NCBI GenBank assembly: GCA_963966185.1
Contig: CAWZYM010000339.1
Span: 78,501 to 142,500, forward strand
Direction of reading: 5' to 3'
DNA: 64,000 bases
Source: Rhabditoides inermis
Taxonomy: Eukaryota > Nematoda > Chromadorea > Rhabditida > Rhabditidae
Below the pieces are notes generated by a model. The model saw only the letters and a list, made by a program, of their open reading frames with translations. It did not search any database and was not told the origin of the DNA. Of this stretch, positions 1 through 11,941 are shown in pieces (position 1 is the first letter of the stretch; each line of letters opens with the position of its first letter). The translations under genes and the position numbers were made by a program.

Positions 1-146
1 AAGATGCTCAACAAGCGTGAGTATCGATCGATTATCGATTTGTTTGATCATATTGATTGATTGCAGCCCGGTTCAACACGCTGCTAACGGCGTGTGGGAT
101 GTTCTGCATCGCAACGCACGAGGAGAAGGTGAGAAAGTGGGAGGAG

Positions 147-206
<60 letters not shown>

Positions 207-3200
207 AAGAGAGAGAGAGAAAAAGAGAGGGAGAGAGAGAACATTAGAAAGCATTGATTAGAAATTATCCTCTACAATTCTGTTATGTTTTTGTAGCTGT
301 TTTATTTTAAAAAAATAATTTAATGATCGGCTCGCTTTTCAGAAGCTGTCGAAGTTGATCCAGAATGAGGTGCGACACGAGTGCACGGAGATGAACAAGG
401 CGAAGAAGGCCGAGCAGACAAGGGTGGGGGGGGGGGAAGAGGAGAAGAGAGAAGAGAGGGGAAGAGAGAGGGAAACGTTTACTGACACATTTCAGCGTTC
501 TATCGAGGGCCAGAACAAGGCTGCGTTCATTCAGCCGGCAGAGGGAGAGAAGGAGCAGGAGCAGGAGGAGAAGGAGTTGGCCCCTCCGCCTGCGAAGCGT
601 GTCAAGACGGAGGATGTCGTGTACGACTATGTCAGAGTGAGTGAGGCAAGTCCTGAGTACTGAAACATGTGGTTTAACAAAACGTTGATTGAAATGGTTA
701 CTAACATTTGGAAAGTTGCCATTTGTTCACTCATAAAGTGTCTGATATTGTTTGTGAACTGTTTATTTTTTCGCAGGAGCCAGTGAAGGGCCGCGTGATC
801 GCTGAGGTGGTCCTGGATTCGGACGAAGACTCGGACGTCGAACCGCTGGTGGGTCAATCGATAATCAATCGATAAATCAATGGTCTGGTCGAACGGAGTC
901 TGTTGTGCTGTGGTGGAAAGAGTGGAACTGTGTCTCTAGCTCACTCCGAGTGTATGTTTTTCAGCCGAACGGGAGCTCCTTGGATCTGTCGTTGAATGTG
1001 AATACGGCAGCCCCCGTGGATCCGTCTGCCAGGCAGGCGAGACAGCAGACAGTGCAGGGACAGAGACCCGCGTCCGCACAGAGATACTATGAGGAGGAGG
1101 ATGAGGAGAGGAGGAATTGGAATGGACAGGTGAGGGGGGGGGGGAGAGAGACTATGGGTCAGGTCTGGTCCTTTCGAAACACATTGCAAAGATAGTGTAT
1201 AGTTTTCTTCACGAAGATAGTTGGGGGCATTGTACATTTGACTACAGAAATGAAGATACTCATTTTCCGCGCGGGACCACACACCGGGCAGTCGGTGAAA
1301 ATGATTTCGTGCCCTTCCAATTGCGTCCAGAAATGAGCATGCGCTTTCAGAATTGCAGCTTGCGAGATCATTTTCACTGATTGCCCGGTGTGTGGTCCCG
1401 CACGGAAAATGAGTATCTTTATTTCTGTAGTCAAATGCACAGAGGCCCCAACTATCTCCCTCAATAAAACTATAGCTCGAAAAGACTGATTGCTACTCAA
1501 CTTTGGCATGTGTTTCGTATATTATGGTCTGTTCAGGTGAACCAGGGCGACTTTGAGTTGGCAGATGAGCAGGCCGATGATGACATGGATATGGAAGATG
1601 GAGGAGGAGGAGGAGGGGGAGGAGGAGGAGCAGGGGAGGAGAGTGGGGACGAGGGAGATGTGGCCGCGTATCTGCGAGACAATGGAATGGCAAGGGTGAG
1701 TGTGGCACCGATAAGAGATACTGTAGTGTTCACGTGGCAGTGTACGGTAATGTCTGGAACTGTCACACACATCGTTTTGTGTGTGTTTGTGAATGTGTCG
1801 ACGTTTGTATTTGAGAGTCGCAACGCGTCTTTCCTCGTCGATCCGACGGGGACGGCGGGCGGGGAGTTTGAAGAGTATCTGGAACAGGTGGAGAGATTGA
1901 GTGGGGAGAGGGAGAGAACAGGTGGAGAGAGTGAGTGGGGAGAGGGAGAGGGGGGGAGAGAGAGGGAGAGGGAGTGAGTGGGGAGAGGGAGAGTGAGTGG
2001 AGAGAGGGAGAGAGAGGGGAGAGGGAGAGACAGAGAGAGGGAAAGACAGATAGAGAGAGATAGAGAGGTCCATTAGTGCCGTTCAGATGGATAGACTGAT
2101 GGTTGCAATGAGAAATGAGAATGTGGCTGGACGGGTGAGGTAGCTGTGTCCGGAAGGGTGTTGATGGTTGATGATGTTTCAGCAGCAGCAGGCGCACCTG
2201 GAGAAGTATGGATTCGAGGGCGAGAGTGGGGATAAGAGGGGACGGAGGAGGAGGAGGGACGCCGTGCTGGGTGAGTGGTGGCAGGTGTGAGCGAATGATT
2301 GCTGACCGCAACTATAATACCATGGAGTGAAACACGCGTTGTTAGAATCTAGAATAGAATGCTAGAAGAAGGAGAATAGAATAAACACGCGTTGTGCGTG
2401 CGAGAAAGCGATTTGTGCCTGCCATACCACACGTGCTGCATTCGACATGGTGCATGGTTTTGTTGTTGTTGTTGATTCCAGACATCAATTCTATAGATAA
2501 GCATTACAGCTCAGAGATTTATCTGGAATCATTATAGGTGTACATGATATTGCAATCACAACACTGTGAATGGGAGTATGTAGGGTCGAAATCCTGGTAG
2601 GCTAACGCGGGGGATGCATGACAAGTTGACAAGCATGCAGTGTGAATCTCGCTGCCTGCAGACTTCTCTCCGGCTGCGTGTCTTCCCCCGAACTACGAGG
2701 ACGATCTTCTCGGAATCGAGTGCAACGTCGCCGCCCTTCCCATCTCGAAGAAGATGAGGGAGTACCGCATCAAGTTCCCGTGAGTGGGCAGGGCAAGTAG
2801 GGGCGGGGCGTGGATGGAACCGTGAAATTGCAGGGAGGCGTTCGAGGTGTTCAACGAGAAGATCTGGTCCCACTACAAGTCGAACGGACAGGACGACGAG
2901 GTGGGCGTGGCTTGGGTGGGCGGAGCGTGTGACGATTGTCGATTGCAGACGTATGCGTGGAAGATGCAGGCGCGTCAGCTGCTTCACGATGAGATTGCCA
3001 AGGTATGGTGCACGTGTTGTTCATGTTTTGAGCGAATGTCATGTCCTCTCCTCTCCTTTTCCTTTTCCTCCTCCCCTTCCCACACCCCTCTCCCCTCTCC
3101 CCTCTCCCCTCTCCCCTCTCCCCTCTCCCCTCTTCTTCCCCTCTCCCCCTCTCTCTCCCCTCTCGTTTCAGATGTTCCCTGGCATGCACTGTCAGATGTT

Positions 3201-3777
3201 CGCGGTGGGTTCGACCGTCAACGGCTGCGGCAGCTACAACAGCGACATGGACGTGTGCATGACCATCTCCGACCCGAGGGGCGTCCAGCAGACGGAGCGA
3301 TCGTGAGTCGCGCGCGCCACGCCCACCCTGGCCACGCCCCCTCACTTGTAGGTACGCGGTGAACTGTCTTCGGAAGGCGCAGCGCGCTCTCCGCTCTCCT
3401 GCACTCAAGCCTATCATGAAGACGTACGATGTGATACCGGCAAAGGTGGGGGATGGGATCGTCTTTTGTACTTCTACAGTCTCCATGAAATTGTTTGGTA
3501 TATGCTTTGAGACTTTTTGTGCTCCATACATAACAGTCGCATGTTATTGAGGTTTTCTGAATGTGATAGCGAAGCTTGTCTGAAAATGATTTTGATGGTA
3601 GTCAAGTTGTGGTGCGGTGTGTGTGTTGTGTCTGCTTTGATGGACGTCGTTTAGGTCCCGATCATCAAAATGGAGCTGAAGGGTCGGTTCGATGGACTGG
3701 AGATCGACATGAACGTGAACAACACGCCCGGCATCTACAACAGCCACCTGATCCACTACTACTCCAGGTAGGCGTCG

Positions 3778-3808
<31 letters not shown>

Positions 3809-4854
3809 CCCCCCTCTCTCTCTCTCTCTTTCTCTCCCCCCTCTCTCTCCATCTTCCCCCTCTCTCTTCCTTCCTCTATCTCCCTCCCTCTCTCTCTCTC
3901 CCCTCTCTCTACCCTCATCTATCTAGAGTGGACGACCGCTTCCCAGCTTTGGCCCTTCTGGTGAAGCACTGGGCTATCGTGTCCGGTATCAACGATGCCA
4001 TGACTGGCACTTTCAACAGGTGGGGGCAGGTGTGGAAAGTCTGATGTTTGAGTTTATAAAAAGGGCTGAAATTTTCAATGTATGTATGGGGAAGATGTGA
4101 TTTGAACTGTGCGAAATTTTCATTATTTGTCATTTCAGCTACTCGCTGATTGTTCTGGTGATACACTTTCTGCAGTGCGCTGTGCGACCGGCGGTCCTGC
4201 CCAACCTCCAGGTGAACTCCTCTTTCCCCCCCCCCTCTCTCTCTCTTTCTCTTCCTCTCTCTCTCTCACTCTCCCTCCCTCCCAGGCTCTCTACCCGGAG
4301 AAGTTCGCCACGCAGCCTCTCCCGCACGAGCTGAGTCTGTTCGAGGAGCTCGACCCGCCCCTCCCCGGTGAGTCTGCCTGTCTACCTGTCTACCTGTCTA
4401 CCTGTCTACCTGTCTACCTGTCTACCTGTCTACCTGTCTACCTGTCTACCTGTCTACCTGCCTGCCTGCCTGCCTGGCAACTTGTTGCAACCGTGGCTGT
4501 ACAATCTGTGCTCGTCGGTCTTTCCGAAACTGCCTTCGCGACAGCGTTTCGAAGCATTTTATCAGACATGTCATCCTCATCCGTACGAAATTGTTGCGAC
4601 CGATACACGTGCGTAACTGATTTGCACATGTTTGTGTGTTGTCAGAGCGTCCTCTGAACGAGCAGAGTGTGGGAGAGCTACTGTGTGCGTTCTTCCACTA
4701 CTATGCTGACTTCGACTTCAACTCGAGCGCCATTTCGATCAGGAACGGATGTGTCTACTCGAGGTGAGAGAATGGCAAATAGAGAGAGGAGGAAGAGAGG
4801 GAGAGAGAGAGAGAGAAAGGTAGAGAGAGAGAGGTATAGAGAGAGAGAGAGGGA

Positions 4855-4896
<42 letters not shown>

Positions 4897-4998
4897 AAGG
4901 TATATATATATAGAGAGAGAGGTATAGAGAGAGAGAGGTATATATATATATATAGAGAGAGAGGGAGAGAGAGAGGGAGAGAAAGGTAGAGAGAGAGG

Positions 4999-5048
<50 letters not shown>

Positions 5049-5369
5049 GCGGTTGTTTCCAGGGAGCGTCTGCCGGGCGACACTGCTCACTTCTACATCT
5101 TCCTCGAGGAGCCATACGATGGGAAGAACACGGCTCGCTGTGTCACCCGGGCACACAACATGCAGACTATCAGGTGGGTCGAGTGTCTCCCCTTTTCCTC
5201 TCCCCCCCCTCTCTCTCTCTCTCTCTTCCCCCTCTCTCTCTCCCCTCTGCCCTTTCCCCCCTCTCTCTCTCTCCACCCTCTCTTTTGTAGAGCGGCTTTC
5301 TGTCGTGCGAAGCGCATGTTGGATGGTTCGAAGCCTCCCGACCTCGCTTCGATAGGAGTGTCTGTGTGA
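1..5369 (+). CDS. TENT2: GLD2/TENT2-type non-canonical poly(A) RNA polymerase (5' end outside window)
   Basis: Exons read at 1-16, 67-128, 343-423, 496-636, 777-848, 965-1129, 1537-1695, 1816-1887, 2183-2270, 2662-2779, 2834-2900, 2949-3002, 3172-3302, 3352-3445, 3655-3767, 3927-4019, 4139-4211, 4286-4367, 4646-4763, 5063-5173 and 5291-5369 (TGA). Every junction keeps phase and encodes about 662 residues. The first 260 or so are low-complexity and acidic (poly-Gly and Glu/Asp runs). The rest is a Pol-beta-type nucleotidyltransferase plus PAP-associated domain. It contains GSTVNGCGSYNSDMDVCM with the metal-binding DxD pair, the third acidic residue in GLEIDMNVNN, then VKHWAIVSGINDA, SYSLIVLVIHFLQ and LEEPYDGKNTARCV, the last being typical of GLD2. 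The family adds poly(A) tails to mRNAs in the cytoplasm. The long acidic N-terminal extension is not conserved in the family. No canonical RRM or zinc finger is visible. Family assignment is firm; the N-terminal exons are less certain. Confidence 0.88.
130..240. repeat. (GA)n microsatellite in intron
   Basis: Nearly pure GA dinucleotide tract with occasional AAAG interruptions, filling the intron between exons 67-128 and 343-423 of the GLD2-like gene. Confidence 0.95.
1191..1480. repeat. Foldback (MITE-like) inverted repeat in a GLD2 intron
   Basis: Arms of about 115 bp, roughly 1193-1307 and 1365-1480, are near-perfect reverse complements separated by about 55-60 bp. Shared cores are ACCACACACCGGGCA on the left and its complement on the right. 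The element sits wholly inside the intron between exons 965-1129 and 1537-1695. It has no coding capacity. A non-autonomous DNA transposon is the simplest reading. Confidence 0.85.
4376..4460. repeat. (CTGTCTAC)n minisatellite in intron
   Basis: About ten tandem copies of the octamer CTGTCTAC begin a few bases after the 5' splice site GGTGAGT at 4368, followed by CTGC repeats. It lies in the intron between exons 4286-4367 and 4646-4763. Confidence 0.95.
4785..5050. repeat. (GA)n / (TA)n compound microsatellite in intron
   Basis: About 265 bp of GA repeats interrupted by short TATATA blocks near 4901-4910 and 4939-4955. It fills the intron before the penultimate GLD2 exon. Confidence 0.95.
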
Positions 5370-5835
5370 GAAGAATGAGGAGAGAGTCAGCAGAGTGTGG
5401 CCTCGGAGTGTTTCCGGTTGTTTCGTTAGTTTTCTTGTTGCACTAGTTGTTATGTTCCCTGTTATGGAGAAGTTGTATGGTGAAAATTGATTACAAAAAA
5501 TTGTTTGTTGAGTTGATCATGAATAAAAAAACTGTGAATACTGTTTATTGGTTCTTGAAAGATTTGAAATTTTGAAAGATTTGATTCTGATAGAAGAACA
5601 GAGAATGATGTCCCGATGGTATAGTGGTTACAATGTCGCGATTTGAATTCTTGACCTCTGTTTTTGAGCTCGGAACGGTGACTTGTATCTCAACAATTCC
5701 AAACAAAAGTATCAACACAATTCATCAGTAAGAAGAACATTATTTATCACAAACACAAGACATCATCTGATTTTAAGCATACATTTGTGATTGGAATGGT
5801 GTACATCTAAGCATCCTTAATCTCTCTAATCAGTT
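5370..5835. other. 3' UTR of GLD2-like gene, AATAAA signal and a tRNA-like SINE fragment
   Basis: AATAAA at 5522-5527 lies about 150 bases after the GLD2 stop codon and is the likely polyadenylation signal. At about 5608-5660 there is a tRNA-like segment whose TGGTATAGTGG matches a Pol III A box. Its B-box equivalent (GATTTGAATTC) is degenerate, so it reads as a decayed tRNA-derived SINE head rather than a functional tRNA. No protein-coding exon is visible in this interval. Confidence 0.6.
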
Positions 5836-6364
5836 CTAACACAGCTTGAATCTCCATTTCTTCTCCTTTCCCTTTTCTCTCTCCTCCTTCTCCTTCTCCT
5901 TCTCCGCCGCCTCCTCCTTGACTCCAGCCAGGAACATGAAAGTGTCTTCGAGAGAAGTCTGTGTGAGACAGAAGTCTTCCACGCCCACGCGCCTCCGAAT
6001 ATCCAGCACCCGAGAGAACATCGCCGACCAACGCTCACTCACACAACGAGAGATCTCAAGGCATACGGTAACATGTAATAGTATAGTTACGAAAACGATG
6101 CACCTTCCAGCGAATGGAGTTGAAAGACGAAGTGAGAAGAGAGACATTCTCAGCTCCGAATTCCTTGGAGACTTCGGAAATGATCTGAAGAGGGTACTTC
6201 GTGCATGGTAAGCGAGATTACCTCTGCCTTCTTCTTATTCCAGTCCGGCATACCAAGAGGGACGCTCACTGACAGAGAGTAGTTCTTGCCAAATCTATAC
6301 AACAAGTCTCTCTCCCGCCATTCCGCTCTCTCTTTTTCTCCATTCCACTATATCCTTCTCTCTG

Positions 6365-6404
<40 letters not shown>

Positions 6405-7120
6405 TCCCTCTCCCTCTCTCCCCTCTCTACCTGCTCTTGAGATGCTGTGCGGATCCGATGGCGATCATTCTTCCCTTCTTGAGAATGACGATTCTCCCAC
6501 AAAGAGCCTCGCATTCGGCCATGGAGTGAGACGTGAGAAGGAGGGCCGTGCCAGAAGACCGCATCGACGACAGACTGTCCCAGATGTCGCGACGAGCCTG
6601 AGATGACGTCATCTTCCCCTCTCCCTCCCTCTCCCCCCTCTCTCCCCCTCTTCCCTCTCTCTCCCTTTCTATCTCTCCCTCCCCCTCTCTCTCCCTCCCC
6701 CTCTCCCTCCCCCTTTCCCTCTCCCTCTTCCCCCTCTCTCCCCCTCCCCTTCTCTTCCCTCACCATAGGATCGACCCCGGCTGTGGGTTCATCGAGTATC
6801 ATTAGGTTCGCCTGTGACAGGATGGCAGCTGCGACCGACAGACGCCGACGCTGGCCGCCGCTGGAAACGGTGCAAGTCGATCAGCTGATCAATCGATAAT
6901 CTCACCTGCACTTGTTGACAGCCTTGTGTGCATGCTTCTCCATGCCCACGTGCTTCAACACGTTCTCCACGTGAGTGGAAGGGTTTCTGAAAGAGTGACA
7001 GGTCGCCCCACTTTGCCGCGCGTCTCACGTGAAGCCATGCGCCCTCGCGAGTACGACGAGATTCTCCCATCCGGTCAGATCCGACATGAGAGCATCGAAC
7101 TGCGGACAGTAGCCGATGGT
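5836..7120 (-). CDS. ABCA-family transporter, C-terminal nucleotide-binding domain (5' end missing)
   Basis: Minus-strand exons 7029-7120, 6906-6986, 6764-6860, 6431-6597, 6222-6294, 6104-6196 and 5836-6054 (TAG) splice in a consistent frame. They give the Q-loop stretch TIGYCPQFDALMSDLTGWE, the ABC signature CSGGQRRRLSVAAAIL, Walker B plus D-loop LMILDEPTAGVDPM, the H-loop LLLTSHSMAECEALCGR, and the C-terminal regulatory segment ending in IEDY-like GVEDFCLTQTSLEDTFMFL. This is the last nucleotide-binding domain of a full ABCA transporter, a family that moves lipids across membranes using ATP. No Walker A exon or transmembrane exons are found upstream: after 7120 come only a (GA)n tract and AT-rich DNA, and then a gene on the other strand. 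The locus is therefore truncated, or the 5' part lies beyond an assembly break. The C-terminus has a Lys/Glu-rich tail (KEKEKEER) after the usual end. Confidence 0.85.
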
Positions 7121-7820
7121 CTGGGATGAGAAGAGGATCCTGAGGGGGGGGGGAGAGAGAGAGGGAGAGAGAGGGGAGAAAGAGGGGGAGAGAGAGAGAG
7201 AGGAGGGGAGAGAGGGGGGGAGAGAGGGAGAGGGAGAGGGAGAGAGAGAGGGAGAGAGAGAGAGAAGGAGAGAGAGAGGGAGAGAGAGAGGGGGGGGAGA
7301 GAGAGGGGGAGGGGGGAGAGAGAGGGGAGAGAGAGGGAGAGGGGAGAGAGAGAGAGAGAGGGAGAGAGAGAGAGGGAGTCCGAATCCACTAAGTATAAAG
7401 TGAATATTAAAAACATAATTTCTCCATAATATGAGTTTTCACAAAATCCTTTGAGTGAGCCCCCAACTTGGAGGGCGTACGTTGGTGATGCACAAACCTT
7501 TTACTTTGATTTCATATCGTGAAATGGAAACCGAAAATGCTTCACCTCACGTCAGTCATAATAACGGTAGTTTTCCGTAACCCATTTAATATCAGCAGTA
7601 ACCATGGTAACTCTCCAATATTAACCACTTTGTACCCCAGTCATATTTACAGTACCTTTCTAACACCTTTCTAACATTCGGGATATTTTAGAGTTTTAGA
7701 GATTTGAAATGATATTGATAATGATTTACATAACTGTTAGATTTGCGTCGCGTTGATGTTTACGAAAAGTGAATATTGTCATTGCGCCTGTGTCTCTCCC
7801 ATCGCGCAGTCGGTTGACAC
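7121..7820. other. Intergenic: (GA)n microsatellite then AT-rich DNA
   Basis: 7144-7380 is an almost pure purine GA/GGGA tract. 7381-7800 is AT-rich with no supported exon. The region separates the truncated ABCA gene from a divergent plus-strand gene starting at 7821, and would be the place to look for the missing Walker A exon. Confidence 0.8.
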
Positions 7821-7985
7821 ATGTCGCACTTCCCGGTACGCGCATTGTATCCATGTTGTAATCGTTTCATTCCGTTCAGAAGATCGCGCTCACGGCACAG
7901 CAACTGGCTGATGTGGAGACTGAAAAGAGGAGGAAGCAGGCCGTTCTCGAGCGTGCGCATGCTCCCGGCACGGTGGGGTCTCTCC

Positions 7986-8030
<45 letters not shown>

Positions 8031-10338
8031 GCTCGTTCGCAAGCTCCCTCCCTCCCTCCCTCTTTCCCTCCCTCCCTCCCTCCCTCTTTCCCTCCCTCCC
8101 TCCCTCCCTCTTTCCCTCCCTCCCTCCCTCTTTCCCTCCCTCCCTCCCTCCCTCCCTCCCTCCCTCCCTCCCTCCCTCCCTCCCTCCCTCCCACCCTTTG
8201 GCGTTCTCTGGCACCACACCGCGCTCTCTTCGCGCGCCCTCGACTCTTCGATCGCGCGCATCTCGTCTCTCCGTCACGAGGCTCGCAATCTTCTCGAGTG
8301 AGAGTCGATTCGTGTCAGCACCACGTGTTTCCAGTTGCCCATCGGGGTGGGTCGTGTTCAATGAAATGCAGCGGCACAAGTCCTGCTTCCACCTGTCCGT
8401 CCACAACCCAGCCAACGCGGTGCGCCACTCACATCACATAGTATATAATGTCTTCCCGGCTCGCGGTACGGCAACCATGCATCACATTTTCTAGACAGCA
8501 TTTCATCGAGTTTATCCGCGCAAAACCATTCGACCGGTCGTGGATGAGCTGCGCAAAATTATGCGTGACAGTTGCTTGAGATGCGCATGAATGCCAGTAA
8601 ATTATGAGCATACGATATGCCATCGATATGAGTGATAATGGAGTGTTGAGGACATTCTGGTGTGTGTGAGTGCTCCCACCGAAGAGATGAGCTCTTCCCA
8701 TCATGTCTTCCTGCTGGCTGCCAAGGTGAGGCACGCCTATCCTTCTATAATAATAATGGTTTATCCATAGGTGCAGACATAACACAAAACACAAACTTGA
8801 GGCGGAATGTATACAAATGTTTAGCGTTTTGTATTCCCGGATGGGATTACTATGTACCCAACTATGCTTCCTTTTCCTCCTCCACTGTATTGGCTGTGAC
8901 CATTACAGGGCACCGAGGTGGTCTACCTGACGTGGGCGAGTCCTAGCGGCTTCGTTCCCGACGATGCGGCCCACATGTACACGCTGCGCCAGCTGCCTGT
9001 AAGTAATCACTGTGTACCTAATTTATTGTATGCCACATCTATCTATTTATTTATTTATTACTGCCGGTATCAACAATGTGACAAATATACAACACCTATC
9101 CCAGTTCTCTATCTCATCTCAGTCACATCTATCTCAGTTAGACTTGTGCGCATTTCATTTCGACACACTCGATGGAACTCGTATCAAAAATCGCTTGTCA
9201 TGGCACGAAATAGTTTTAACTGAAAACTGAAGCTCGAAATAAGTTCAAAATATTTTGAAATTTTTTAATCAATCAGATAATCAGATAATCATTAATCAGA
9301 TAATCAAAGTGTTGTTTTAGATTTCCGGTGATGTGTCGAAGCGTCTGCAGGCGGAGTCTGGATACGCTGGCAGCAAGCTGAAGGAGGTAGAGGCTTACTG
9401 TACAGAGTACAGTACATGCTCATTTATAATTATTTTATCTCTTTCATGAAACTTGTCAAATCAAATCAAATCAATCAAATCAAATGTTTATTCGGAATCG
9501 CAAACATGATTATGACACGTACAAAATGAAATCACTCATAAGAAAAAGATGGTCATAGGTGTTTGCGCCGAATGGAAGATGCAGATTCACTATTCAGGCT
9601 CTTGCATTCCCATTCATATCCATAGAGGGCATTCGTCTTTTGGGCTATACTATCTAACCAATATTGACGTAAATGTTGATAATCGATCGATATCCGTAGA
9701 TGTTGATAATCGATAGATATATCGATGTTGATAATCGATCGATATCATACCCCCTTCCCCCGTCATAATCTGAAGGGTATGCGTAAACGTACATATGTGT
9801 AATGGACTCGATAAAAAGTCGATAGTAGAGACTGGAAATGGGTTATTAAATAAAGAATATTTTGTTCCGAAACCTAATCGGGACACGTATAGTGCGATGA
9901 AAAACGAAGTAATTCAGGCGTGGCAGTCTGGTTGGAGGGATGATAGCAGGCACATCATGTATCTCCCCGTTCGCTTCTCCAATGACGTAAGCAGCCATCG
10001 GAAATGATCCACTTGTTTCGAAGACGCTCAGAAATCTCGCGTTATGGTGTTGTTTGATTGCAGCCGCTTCCGTCGTGCCCAATGGGCCACTACACAGCGC
10101 AGCACACGAAGAACGTGGATTCGTTTGGAGTCAAGGGTGGGTGACAGGTCATGTTTCGTGTTTGTGACTAGATTTCGTCACATTCGTCACAATCCGTCAA
10201 TCCTTCAATGTCTTTGAAAGACCTTCGAGAACGGAAGAAATTCTGCATCTTCGGATATTGTTGTAAATTTCAGACCAGGGACGACTCGTGAAGGATGAAT
10301 ACGTCGAGGACAGCCCGGAGACTGCTCCTCGCAAGTGA
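7821..10338 (+). CDS. Unrecognised small multi-exon protein
   Basis: Supported exons are 7821-7835 (ATG, MSHFP), 7880-7972, about 8335-8419, 8687-8725, 8909-8998, 9321-9386, 9831-9986, 10064-10136 and 10274-10338 (TGA). All junctions except those flanking 8335-8419 keep phase. The protein would be about 240 residues: a charged N-terminus (LADVETEKRRKQAVLER), then SGWVVFNEMQRHKSCFHLSV, GTEVVYLTWASPSGFVPDD, NKEYFVPKPNRDTYSAMK, QAWQSGWRDDSRHIMYLPV and an acidic tail. There are no membrane segments or signal peptide and no recognised catalytic motif. The W/F/Y-rich middle reads as a folded domain, possibly beta-rich. I do not recognise the family. The start was chosen because the ATG exon is followed by a clean GTACG donor. 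Confidence 0.6.
7981..8195. repeat. (CT)n and (CCCT)n microsatellite in intron
   Basis: A CT dinucleotide tract, about 7981-8030, is followed by CCCT/TTCC tetranucleotide arrays to about 8193. It lies in the intron after exon 7880-7972. Confidence 0.95.
9462..9560 (-). mobile_element. LINE/SINE 3'-tail fragment (copy 1 of 3)
   Basis: A (CAAAT/CAAT)n run is followed by TTTATTCGGAATCG and a short AT-rich stretch. The same arrangement recurs at 39903-39960 and 62560-62620, with (CAAT)n leading into ATTTATCC(A/G)GAATCG. Read on the minus strand this is a conserved 3' end followed by an (ATTG)n-type tail, as in non-LTR retrotransposons. Confidence 0.55.
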
Positions 10339-11941
10339 ACACACATTCAGAGTATTGTGTGTTGAATAGGATTCAGTTATGTGTATAATAAAGTGGTGCA
10401 TATATCAAAGGGCGGCGAGTAGTGTAGTGGTTAACGATGTTCGCTATACTCGAGGGATCGGGTTTTCGATCCCCTCCCGGGCGCTTGACCGTACCAAGAT
10501 GATAAATTGGTTGCACTCTTCTGCGAAGGTAACCCGCAGGGTACGCCACCCACGGGCGCATTATTGCGAATAAAGGCGAAAGCTATCGTGTCGCAGAGTA
10601 CGCATCAGCAGAGTACTAATTTCTTGAATAGAGGGCTACCTTTATCTTTGCCTTATATAACAAACGCAATTTCTTCATCTACTCAAACATTATGCTCGTC
10701 TCAATTATGCGTACAAATGAAGCGAGTTCGATTCCTTGGTCTTCATACCCTTCATTTTTTTGCCATAGGAGCGAAGCTCTTGATTCTCCTATACAAATGA
10801 TTATTTTTACCAATCATTCATAAAAATCGAATCACCGTGAATGTCAAGACACTGAAACGTAATAGCGACAATGCAATTTATTATGACGTTTATTATGATA
10901 TGTTCTGCAAGAGCGTAGCAAAATCATATAGTCGGATTGGATTCTATATGCCATTTAATGGCATGGAAGTTGCGAGTGCTCAGCGACGAGATGCTGTGCA
11001 GGAGTCAGACCATAGACGCACAAAAATCTCTCTTTGAATCGACTACCACAGCAATGAGAGCCGTCTCTAGTGCACTCACTATCAACTCATTCGCTTGGTT
11101 CTGCCACACACTCACCTAAACTCAGCCAATATACGGTATAGATACTGATCACTTTTTCAGGTGACTGCAATGTGCGACAGTCGAAACGGGGAGGAGAGAG
11201 GATGAGAGGAGTATTAGAGCCTACGCGTACAAAAATATCAAGTTTTGTCTATTGAATATTCCGCTATATGGGTGCATTAGTAGCTCCAGTGGCATCAAGA
11301 GACGATGGCTGGAACTTTGCGGCGCGAGTCCTGACTTCTCTTTGTAGATGGGGCACATTGCCGCCGATGGCTCTCCGACAGTAGGTGAGGGTTAACACGT
11401 CCCACCGTGGGTATACATTTGGGGAATACATTACTGGTTATTGATGGTGTTTATGGTCGATAGTTCGATACGAGGAACGTTCATGTTGCAGTTTTCACAT
11501 TACGTTTGTATTACGTATATATTCGATCATAGTTTGATAGCAAAAAAACAATTTAGTTGCAAATTGATTCCAGTGAAAGATGAAACGTTTGATGTCGTGT
11601 AAATAAAGCATGGAATAGTCGTTCGTATCGGTAAAGCACCAAGTTATCACCATCTTACTAAAATAAGTTTCTGCTGTCTTATTCTCATACGCCTTTGGGC
11701 GCACTCCTCCTCTACTGGATATGCCTTCTTCACCCCGTTATCGCATGATTGCATGTACATAAATGACGTCATCGCTCATCAAAACTTTTTTTATTAGTCA
11801 ACTAAACAATAAAGAACAAGTAACAACTCTCCATAACAAACCATTAATGACGCATAACAACGATCAGTTATGTAACATTACAACATTCAACTAGTACATA
11901 ACATATCAGTTTCTGGCCCTCCTCTGACTCTCCACTCACAT
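10339..11941. other. Intergenic, with a tRNA-derived SINE-like element
   Basis: At about 10410-10490, TAGTGTAGTGG matches a Pol III A box. About 40 bases later GGTTTTCGATCCC resembles a B box (GGTTCGANTCC) with two extra T. The spacing fits a tRNA-derived SINE head, but no cloverleaf acceptor stem is evident. From 10600 to 11941 the sequence is AT-rich with no exon chain I can support. Confidence 0.5.

Noticed and set aside
7821..8494. Long Ser/Leu/Pro-rich ORFs across the CT repeat
   Set aside because: They are translations of (CT)n and (CCCT)n microsatellite, open in several frames on both strands. The real exons flank the repeat.
10410..10490. Functional tRNA gene
   Set aside because: The A-box-like and B-box-like motifs are correctly spaced, but the B box has two extra bases and there is no acceptor-stem pairing.
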